Of a DNA stretch of 5,864 nt, positions 1 to 3,333 are shown in pieces. The notes under the pieces are model-generated. The model was given only the letters and a program-made list of their open reading frames with translations. It did not search any database and had not been told where the DNA came from. Within the stretch, counting starts at the first letter, position 1, and every line of letters starts with the position of its first letter. This stretch comes from a bacterium (GTDB lineage Bacteria > Patescibacteriota > Minisyncoccia > Minisyncoccales > DG-74-3): contig JAGHBK010000074.1 of assembly GCA_021161025.1 (NCBI GenBank), positions 1 to 5,864 on the forward strand. The letters are read 5' to 3'. The position numbers were made by a program, and so were the translations under genes.

Positions 1-6
1 AAAAAT

Positions 7-321
7 ATGTTAGCAGTAATAAAAACGGGTGGTAAGCAGTATTTAGTATCACCTGGTCAAAAAATAAAAATTGAAAAAGTTGAAGTTGAAGAAGGAAAGG
101 AAATCACCTTCAAAGATGTTTTATTAGTGAAAAAAGGTAAAAAGTTAGAAATTGGGACACCTTTGGTAAAAAAAGCAAAAGTAATTGGAAAAGTCATAAA
201 ACAAGATAGAGGAAAAAAAATAATTGTTTTCAAATATAAAAGAAAAACTCGCTATAAAGTAAAAAAAGGACATAGACAACCCTTTACAGAAGTAAAAATA
301 CTAAAGATAGAAGCTAATTAA
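7..321 (+). CDS. rplU: 50S ribosomal protein L21
   Basis: Large-subunit ribosomal protein that binds 23S rRNA. The 104-residue length is normal for the family. It opens with the characteristic MLAVIKTGGKQYLVSPGQ, and the conserved C-terminal part is present: YKRKTRYKVKKGHRQPF at about residues 77-93, a basic rRNA-binding stretch. The ATG at 7 gives the standard L21 N-terminus; its ribosome binding site lies outside the window. Base composition is AT-rich and the protein is lysine-rich, like the other housekeeping genes here. In most bacteria rpmA (L27) follows directly; here the next genes are two small unrecognised ones instead. The stop codon forms the first bases of a hairpin reaching into the leader of the next gene, so the genes may be co-transcribed and coupled. 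Confidence 0.97.
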   Translation: MLAVIKTGGKQYLVSPGQKIKIEKVEVEEGKEITFKDVLLVKKGKKLEIGTPLVKKAKVIGKVIKQDRGKKIIVFKYKRKTRYKVKKGHRQPFTEVKILKIEAN

Positions 322-378
322 TCACCCTCGCAGAAAGGAAATTAGATAATCTGCTAGTTTCTTTCCTGCGGAGGTGAT
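321..378 (+). promoter_or_regulatory. Hairpin sequestering the Shine-Dalgarno of the 57-aa gene
   Basis: Two 21-base arms, 321-341 and 358-378, are separated by a 16-base loop. By hand alignment they form 17 Watson-Crick and 2 G-U pairs with 2 mismatches. The right arm contains GGAGGTGAT, the Shine-Dalgarno of the gene starting at 383. The left arm begins ATCACC, resembling the 16S anti-Shine-Dalgarno tail. No T-run follows, so a terminator is unlikely. The left arm starts at the last base of the rplU stop codon, so a ribosome finishing rplU would cover it and could free the site. Translational coupling or an RNA switch is inferred from this geometry. Confidence 0.7.
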
Positions 379-382
379 GTGA

Positions 383-556
383 ATGAAACCTATAATATTA
401 TTTGAAAGTCTCTACTCTTTCAAAAGAAGAGATAAGATAGAAAAAGACAGACCTCGATTGGAGAGGTTGTTAAAAACGAGATTAAAGACAGAAATAGATG
501 AGTTTATGTTAGATGGAGAAAAAATGGTGAAAGTAACATGGATCCCTCTAAAATAG
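383..556 (+). CDS. Small basic protein of unknown function (57 aa)
   Basis: I do not recognise this gene. The 57-residue reading frame starts with ATG at 383, eight bases after a full GGAGG at 370-374, and ends with TAG at 554-556. The protein begins MKPIILFESLYSFKRRDKIE, continues with a Lys/Arg/Glu-rich, probably helical middle (about residues 14-40), and ends VKVTWIPLK. No membrane segment, signal peptide or metal-binding cysteines are visible. It lies between rplU and the 97-aa gene, 26 bases before the latter, on the same strand with no terminator between, so one transcript is likely. The strong ribosome binding site, and the hairpin that hides it, support a real, regulated gene. A GTG at 379 lies too close to GGAGG to be preferred and is out of frame with this ATG. 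Confidence 0.7.
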   Translation: MKPIILFESLYSFKRRDKIEKDRPRLERLLKTRLKTEIDEFMLDGEKMVKVTWIPLK

Positions 557-580
557 CACTTTTACAATAAGGTGGGTTAA

Positions 581-874
581 ATGAGGACCAGGTACGAATT
601 AAGACTAAGAGAAATCTTAGTTCAGGGAGAAGAGGCATTAATCATTTCTAGGGCATTGCGAGTTGCATTCAGGAACAACCATCCTAAAAGGATAAAGATC
701 AAAATATCGAGAAACCAAATTATTAGAATCGAAGAGGATAGAAGAAAGATTAATTTCGAAAAGCTGATCCCCGCTGCTCTCAACGTCCTTAAAGATCTTG
801 ATGAACACCTTACAAAAAAGCAAAAAATAAATGCAGTAGCTAGTTTTATTAATCAATTTCGTAAAAAACAATAA
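581..874 (+). CDS. Small basic protein of unknown function (97 aa)
   Basis: I do not recognise this gene. It starts at ATG 581, five bases after AAGGTGG (569-575), and stops with TAA at 872-874. The protein is strongly basic and soluble-looking. The N-terminal part (about 1-30) is amphipathic. A middle stretch around HPKRIKIKISRNQIIRIEED (about 34-53) alternates charged and hydrophobic residues as beta strands do. The C-terminal part (about 59-93) looks helical and ends KKQ. No cysteines, signal peptide or membrane segment are seen. It sits 24 bases after the 57-aa gene and is followed by a clear terminator, so it is probably the last gene of the rplU transcript. The basic charge and ribosomal neighbour make RNA or nucleic-acid binding possible, but nothing in the sequence proves it. 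Confidence 0.75.
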   Translation: MRTRYELRLREILVQGEEALIISRALRVAFRNNHPKRIKIKISRNQIIRIEEDRRKINFEKLIPAALNVLKDLDEHLTKKQKINAVASFINQFRKKQ

Positions 875-904
875 CCCACCACCATATTTTTTAAAATAAT
901 TAAC

Positions 905-925
905 CAGCCATCTGGCTGTTTTTTT
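905..925 (+). terminator. Rho-independent terminator after the rplU-97-aa gene unit
   Basis: The stem CAGCC (905-909) and GGCTG (914-918) enclose a four-base loop, ATCT. Seven T residues follow immediately (919-925). It lies 30 bases after the stop of the 97-aa gene and closes the first transcription unit, separating it from the promoter at 948. Confidence 0.85.
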
Positions 926-947
926 ATTCTTGACTTCTCAACCAACC

Positions 948-976
948 TTGATAAATCTTTAATAAAAATGTATAAT
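948..976 (+). promoter_or_regulatory. Sigma70-type promoter of the transglutaminase-like gene
   Basis: The -35 box TTGATA (948-953) and the perfect -10 box TATAAT (971-976) are 17 bases apart. Transcription would begin near 983, giving a leader of about 34 bases that holds AAGGAGGTGA. The -35 box and neighbouring spacer (948-962, TTGATAAATCTTTAA) match the same region in the two later promoters of this block. This is sequence evidence only; no start site is measured. Confidence 0.8.
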
Positions 977-1016
977 AAGCAAGTTTTTGAACAATTACAA
1001 AAGGAGGTGAAAGATT

Positions 1017-1652
1017 GTGGGAGTACAAATACCGAAACCGTCAAGAAAGTTAATAGCGATAGCTATAATAGCTTTCATGACAAATATGGTGCTGGCTGGT
1101 GGTATGCTGTGTTTGGTAGTAGCTAACCAGAACAAAGATACTCAGTTAACACTTAATTATTTCTTGTTTTTGCAATCTCAGCAAGTAGAGGAGTTACCGC
1201 CGCTATACATACCGAATTCTTACGAAGTCTATGATTGGCTGATACGCCAAGATGACACAGACAAACTTCAATACAATGATACTTTTACTTGCGGAGATTT
1301 CAGTATGACCTTGATAGAACATATGAGAAAACAGGGCTGGCGTGGGCTCATGGTGTTTATGGAGTTTGACTATTACGAAGAAAATCCCTCAGGGTCTCCT
1401 GATTATTACGGAAACTGGGGGCATGCCTTTGTAGCAATCGAGTGCAGTGACGGCATTTGGTTCATAGAGCCACAGACAGATGGAATGTGGTTCTGGCGGA
1501 ATTCTACTCATGACCATTTGGATGTATGGGAAGTAGTCTGGCACTGGACCTGTTATAACAAATGTGCCTTTGCAAGGCACCAGGCAGTATATATTAGCGA
1601 TACCGGCAATCCAGGTGATATATTTATCCAGCACATTAACAGAATGGCATAA
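1017..1652 (+). CDS. Membrane-anchored transglutaminase-like (papain-fold) protein
   Basis: Probable extracytoplasmic enzyme of the transglutaminase-like superfamily, 211 aa. The GTG at 1017 is set by a near-perfect ribosome binding site, AAGGAGGTGA, ending six bases upstream. Residues about 12-36 form one hydrophobic membrane segment after a short basic N-terminus, so the rest should lie outside the membrane. The candidate catalytic triad is Cys92 in FTCGDFSMTLIEHM, His136 in NWGHAFVAIE, and an acidic residue in FIEPQTD (Glu151 or Asp155). This Cys, GHAF and EPQTD order is typical of transglutaminase-like cysteine peptidases. The C-terminal half is rich in Trp and Tyr, and Cys143, Cys179 and Cys183 could form disulfides. 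Substrate is unknown: peptide-bond hydrolysis and crosslinking are both possible. The gene has its own promoter and terminator. The family call is firm in fold and weak in reaction. Confidence 0.75.
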   Translation: MGVQIPKPSRKLIAIAIIAFMTNMVLAGGMLCLVVANQNKDTQLTLNYFLFLQSQQVEELPPLYIPNSYEVYDWLIRQDDTDKLQYNDTFTCGDFSMTLIEHMRKQGWRGLMVFMEFDYYEENPSGSPDYYGNWGHAFVAIECSDGIWFIEPQTDGMWFWRNSTHDHLDVWEVVWHWTCYNKCAFARHQAVYISDTGNPGDIFIQHINRMA

Positions 1653-1703
1653 TGGTCAACTTCAATTAAAGAGAATATTACTTTAGAAATTCTTTCTTTT
1701 TTT

Positions 1704-1728
1704 AAACCTCATTTTCATCGAGGTTTTT
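1704..1728 (+). terminator. Probable Rho-independent terminator after the transglutaminase-like gene
   Basis: The arms AAACCTC (1704-1710) and GAGGTTT (1720-1726) pair perfectly over seven bases around a nine-base loop, ending in a short run of five T residues (1724-1728). The T-tract is short because part of it belongs to the stem, so termination may be weaker than at 905-925. It lies about 50 bases after the stop codon, in the expected place. Confidence 0.65.
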
Positions 1729-1834
1729 GTAATAATCGAAGTAATTGAAGCAATAACCAAAATCGGATTTCAATTAAAGTAATAGCTAAACTGAATTCGG
1801 AAATGTACAATACAAACTTGATAAGTATTTAAAC
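1729..1834. other. AT-rich intergenic stretch with short repeats
   Basis: The region between the terminator near 1728 and the promoter at 1835 has no reading frame I can support. It contains short repeats: TTCAATTAAAG at 1769-1779 copies 1661-1671; TAATTGAAG (1742-1750) is the inverse of CTTCAATTA (1660-1668), bracketing the terminator; and AATAATCGAAG (1731-1741) recurs at 2725-2735 after the next gene's terminator. In AT-rich DNA such short matches may be chance. No tRNA or known RNA gene was recognised. Confidence 0.5.
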
Positions 1835-1849
1835 TTGACAAATATTTGA
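1816..1849 (+). repeat. Imperfect tandem repeat of the shared promoter element
   Basis: Two adjacent 17-base units, ACTTGATAAGTATTTAA (1816-1832) and ACTTGACAAATATTTGA (1833-1849), agree at 14 of 17 positions. The second contains the -35 box used by the surface-protein gene. A third copy at 2837-2853 matches the second at 16 of 17 positions, and the promoter at 948 carries a related version. The tandem form could be a duplicated regulator site or a second, weaker promoter start; the first copy has no good -10 box 16-18 bases downstream. Confidence 0.6.
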
Positions 1850-1863
1850 ATAACGGATATATT
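1835..1863 (+). promoter_or_regulatory. Sigma70-type promoter of the surface-protein gene
   Basis: A consensus -35 box TTGACA (1835-1840) is followed after 17 bases by TATATT (1858-1863). Transcription would begin near 1870, leaving a leader of about 84 bases, the longest of the three cargo genes. The leader includes the inverted repeat at 1911-1925. A second TTGACA at 1878-1883 has no matching -10 box. Confidence 0.75.
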
Positions 1864-1910
1864 AAAAAATCAGTTCTTTGACAAAGCCTTGCCCCCTAAA
1901 TTTGGGAAAG

Positions 1911-1925
1911 GTGCCTTTAAGGCAC
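1911..1925 (+). promoter_or_regulatory. Inverted repeat in the leader of the surface-protein gene
   Basis: GTGCCTTTAAGGCAC is a perfect inverted repeat with seven-base arms around one central base, 15 bases before the AGGAGG at 1941. In RNA it could form a small stem only with some central pairs open; in DNA it has the shape of a dimeric repressor site downstream of the transcription start. A preceding stretch, CCCCCTAAATTTGGG (1892-1906), may add structure. The role is unproven. Confidence 0.45.
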
Positions 1926-1953
1926 ACTAAATAATAAATAAGGAGGAAAAAGA

Positions 1954-2637
1954 GTGAAGAAGGAAATTTTGGCCCTAGGGATAGCTTTGATCCTGGTAGG
2001 GATCCCTCTCACAACGGCTCCTCTGTGGCTTCAGAGTACTAATTTTTTCCCAGTACCCATCAGCACCATAGACTACACATTGATCGATGAGAAATACTGG
2101 AATCTTCCAATATCAACAAACGACATCGTTTACGCCTCGCCACCGAGTTATTGGTGGGAAGAGTACAGTTACTTCAGGGTTGAGTGCTACTTTGCCCCAG
2201 GGGATTTCATTGACATTTACGTGATGACAGAATATCAATTTAATTACTGGTGTGCATATCAATTCCCAGATCCTCCCATCGCCTACAAAGAATTCCATTC
2301 ACAAGTGAATTCGTTCACTTATGAATGGAAGCCAGGAGACCATTCTTATATACTGTTTTACAACCCCTCACCAAATCCTTCCTATTTAGACAGAGTGAGA
2401 CTTTACGGCGGAAACCCAGCCACTCATTGGATGTTACTTCCCTATAAAACTACCGCACCAGCTGCCTTGGGTATAGCTGGTCTCGGTATTGCAATGATGG
2501 CAGGTGGCGCAGTAATAGCAGTGGTACTAGGACGAGAGGAAGTTGTTCCTCAACCCCCAAGTGAACCTCAGACAGGTGGCCCGCCGGGAGAGCCGAGGGG
2601 AGGGCCTCCAAGCGAAGGACCTCAAGAATGGACTTAA
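1954..2637 (+). CDS. Surface protein with two membrane segments and Pro/Gly-rich tail
   Basis: I cannot name a family with confidence. The 227-residue protein starts at GTG 1954, seven bases after AGGAGG. Residues about 4-24 form an N-terminal hydrophobic segment (signal peptide or anchor). Residues about 65-138 look like a beta-sandwich: alternating aromatic and hydrophobic residues in YSYFRVECYFAPGDFIDIYV, then MTEYQFNYW, then FTYEWKPGDHSYILFYNPSP. That pattern recalls GOLD/emp24-like or PPC-type domains found mostly in surface and archaeal proteins. Cys78 and Cys100 could pair. A second membrane segment (about 168-192) is followed by a 35-residue tail rich in Pro, Gly and Glu. The likely topology is an outside domain held by the C-terminal segment, with the tail inside. 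It has its own promoter and terminator between the two other cargo genes. Confidence 0.7.
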   Translation: MKKEILALGIALILVGIPLTTAPLWLQSTNFFPVPISTIDYTLIDEKYWNLPISTNDIVYASPPSYWWEEYSYFRVECYFAPGDFIDIYVMTEYQFNYWCAYQFPDPPIAYKEFHSQVNSFTYEWKPGDHSYILFYNPSPNPSYLDRVRLYGGNPATHWMLLPYKTTAPAALGIAGLGIAMMAGGAVIAVVLGREEVVPQPPSEPQTGGPPGEPRGGPPSEGPQEWT

Positions 2638-2676
2638 GTGAAATTCAAAGTCAATCAACCTCCTGTATCACTTCTA

Positions 2677-2684
2677 ATCACCTC
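2677..2684 (+). other. Anti-Shine-Dalgarno-like octamer in a 3' untranslated region
   Basis: ATCACCTC lies between the stop codon of the surface-protein gene and its terminator. It matches the 3' tail of bacterial 16S rRNA and is the exact complement of GAGGTGAT (2886-2893), the ribosome binding site of the next gene. Whether it acts on either target is unknown; an eight-base match can be chance. Confidence 0.3.
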
Positions 2685-2698
2685 GCTTTTTAGAGGAA

Positions 2699-2723
2699 GG
2701 GTCTCTTTTAGAGACCCCTTTTT
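2699..2723 (+). terminator. Rho-independent terminator after the surface-protein gene
   Basis: GGGTCTCT (2699-2706) and AGAGACCC (2710-2717) form a perfect eight-base stem with a TTT loop, followed by one C and five T residues (2719-2723). It lies about 60 bases after the stop codon. This is the cleanest hairpin terminator in the block. Confidence 0.9.
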
Positions 2724-2795
2724 AAATAATCGAAGATAAGTTTTAATTAATCTTTTTCCATATCAATTTAAAAACTATAACAAAAATTTTATCAA

Positions 2796-2827
2796 TGCAA
2801 AAATTCTACGATCGTAGAATTTTTGCA
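2796..2827. promoter_or_regulatory. Perfect 32-bp palindrome upstream of the third cargo promoter
   Basis: The 32 bases from 2796 to 2827 are identical on both strands, with no mismatch and no spacer. The core is TTCTACGATCGTAGAA, flanked by five-base A and T runs and TGCA ends. It ends 11 bases before the -35 box at 2839. It could be a dimeric repressor or activator site, or an RNA hairpin acting as a terminator on both strands, because each strand ends in a T-run. The surface-protein gene already has a terminator upstream and no minus-strand gene ends here, which favours a regulatory or replication-related site. Confidence 0.7.
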
Positions 2828-2838
2828 ATACCAAAAAC

Positions 2839-2867
2839 TTGACAAATATTTAAATTTATGCTATGCT
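2839..2867 (+). promoter_or_regulatory. Sigma70-type promoter of the small hairpin-rich gene
   Basis: A consensus -35 box TTGACA (2839-2844) is followed after exactly 17 bases by TATGCT (2862-2867). Transcription would begin near 2874, about 24 bases before the GTG start. The element TTGACAAATATTTAA (2839-2853) is nearly identical to that of the promoter at 1835. Confidence 0.8.
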
Positions 2868-2897
2868 TGGAATAGTACACAAAAAGAGGTGATATAA

Positions 2898-3287
2898 GTG
2901 ATAAGAATGATGAAGAGAATTATTAAAAAAATTGTTAGTTGGAGTTGGGTAAAGTTTTCCTCCTTCTTCACTTCGAAGTCCACCTCATCGAAGTTCACCT
3001 CAGAGGTGCCTGAAGAGATTCCCCACGAGGTGGTGGAGTCTCAACAAGCTGGAGAAATGGTTCTCCAGCTTGTCAGGGGGGAAAGAGAGAGTTTCAGCAC
3101 CTCAGAGGTGCTAAACCTCTCACCAACGGGGAGGTTAACCCTGCTTGCCTCCCTCCAACTAGCATTGGAGGGAGTGAGAGGCAACCTCTCCCCTCCAGAA
3201 AACGAGTATTTCAAATCTCAATCTCAAAGCCCCGGGGTCAGAGAAAGGCTCCAGAGGGCGATTGAGATTGTCTCTTTATACCTCTAA
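2898..3287 (+). CDS. Small basic protein of unknown function; hairpin-dense gene
   Basis: I do not recognise this gene. It encodes 129 residues from GTG 2898, preceded by GAGGTGAT (2886-2893), and ends at TAA 3285-3287, directly in a terminator. The N-terminus (about 1-24) is basic and amphipathic with two Trp, suggesting membrane contact rather than a clear spanning segment. Residues 21-36 are Ser/Thr-rich, including a short duplication (SKSTS, SKFTS). Residues about 70-129 look helical (LTLLASLQLALEGV, then RERLQRAIEIVSLYL). The DNA is unlike its neighbours: hand count gives 66 GC in 120 bases (3061-3180) against 11 in 60 inside recR (3541-3600), with codons such as ctc, ggg and agg. Many inverted repeats lie inside it. 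Promoter, ribosome binding site and terminator support a gene; a functional structured RNA is the alternative or an addition. Confidence 0.6.
   Translation: MIRMMKRIIKKIVSWSWVKFSSFFTSKSTSSKFTSEVPEEIPHEVVESQQAGEMVLQLVRGERESFSTSEVLNLSPTGRLTLLASLQLALEGVRGNLSPPENEYFKSQSQSPGVRERLQRAIEIVSLYL
2973..3002 (+). repeat. 15-bp tandem duplication inside the hairpin-rich gene
   Basis: TCGAAGTCCACCTCA (2973-2987) is followed at once by TCGAAGTTCACCTCA (2988-3002), differing at one base. The unit is a multiple of three, so the frame is kept and SKSTS then SKFTS results. It looks like a recent slippage or duplication event. The first unit overlaps the palindrome ACTTCGAAGT (2970-2979). Confidence 0.8.
2996..3008 (+). 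repeat. Inverted repeat CACCTC-A-GAGGTG, first copy
   Basis: Six-base arms surround one base. The 14 bases CACCTCAGAGGTGC recur exactly at 3098-3111. The arms read as anti-Shine-Dalgarno and Shine-Dalgarno sequences. TCACCTC at 2995-3001 can also pair with GAGGTGA (2886-2892), the gene's own ribosome binding site. Confidence 0.65.
3044..3073 (+). repeat. 13-bp perfect inverted repeat (strong hairpin)
   Basis: The arms ACAAGCTGGAGAA (3044-3056) and TTCTCCAGCTTGT (3061-3073) pair without mismatch around the four-base loop ATGG. This is the strongest simple hairpin in the third cargo gene. It lies within codons for roughly QQAGEMVLQLV, so both coding and structural roles constrain it if it is functional. 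Confidence 0.85.
3096..3112 (+). repeat. Inverted repeat AGCACCTC-A-GAGGTGCT, second copy
   Basis: A perfect 17-base inverted repeat with eight-base arms and a one-base centre. Its inner 14 bases copy 2996-3009 in the same gene. The two copies could also pair with each other, giving alternative folds. Confidence 0.75.
3145..3184 (+). repeat. Extended hairpin with competing alternative stem
   Basis: CTCCCTCCAA (3149-3158) and TTGGAGGGAG (3165-3174) form ten perfect pairs around the loop CTAGCA. The outer bases TTGCC (3145-3149) and GGCAA (3180-3184) can extend the stem past a bulge, using base 3149 in one form or the other. A competing hairpin pairs GAGAGG (3176-3181) with CCTCTC (3185-3190), so two mutually exclusive folds are possible. 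Confidence 0.75.
3214..3269 (+). repeat. Long-range inverted repeat near the end of the hairpin-rich gene
   Basis: AATCTCAATC (3214-3223) and GATTGAGATT (3260-3269) are perfect ten-base complements separated by 36 bases. The enclosed stretch contains the palindrome CCCCGGGG (3230-3237), so the whole could fold as a stem with an inner hairpin. Confidence 0.65.
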
Positions 3288-3312
3288 GGGTTTTTTCAAA
3301 CCCTCCTTTTTT
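3287..3312 (+). terminator. Rho-independent terminator after the hairpin-rich gene
   Basis: AGGGTTT (3287-3293) and AAACCCT (3298-3304) pair around TTTC, then CC and six T residues (3307-3312). The stem begins at the last base of the stop codon. It separates this gene from the convergent recR, which ends at 3334. On the minus strand no T-run follows the stem, so it should act mainly on plus-strand transcripts; I see no clear terminator for recR. Confidence 0.8.
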
Positions 3313-3333
3313 ATTTTACACCTCTTTAAAGAT

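Noticed and set aside
638..871. Minus-strand open frame of 77 codons
   Set aside because: It lies wholly inside the 97-aa gene on the other strand, which has a ribosome binding site and terminator; the reverse frame has no visible promoter or binding site and no recognisable protein.
930..935. TTGACT as a -35 box
   Set aside because: It is 35 bases from TATAAT at 971; the TTGATA at 948 has the correct 17-base spacing.
853..1044. Minus-strand open frame of 63 codons
   Set aside because: It runs across a plus-strand terminator and a plus-strand promoter, and the product has no recognisable features.
1389..1634. Minus-strand open frame of 81 codons
   Set aside because: It is the antisense of the conserved catalytic region of the transglutaminase-like gene.
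1660..1750. Nine-base inverted repeat (CTTCAATTA / TAATTGAAG) around the terminator as a mobile-element end pair
   Set aside because: The arms are short and AT-rich, no gene lies between them and no target duplication is visible; chance is the simpler reading.
1878..1883. TTGACA as a second -35 box for the surface-protein gene
   Set aside because: Seventeen bases downstream the sequence is TTTGGG, not a usable -10 box.
2113..2298. Minus-strand open frame of 61 codons
   Set aside because: It is antisense to the surface-protein gene, with no binding site or protein motif.
926..3312. Insertion sequence, CRISPR array or tRNA in the accessory block
   Set aside because: No transposase-like frame, no long terminal inverted repeats or target duplication, no regularly spaced repeats and no cloverleaf were found by eye.
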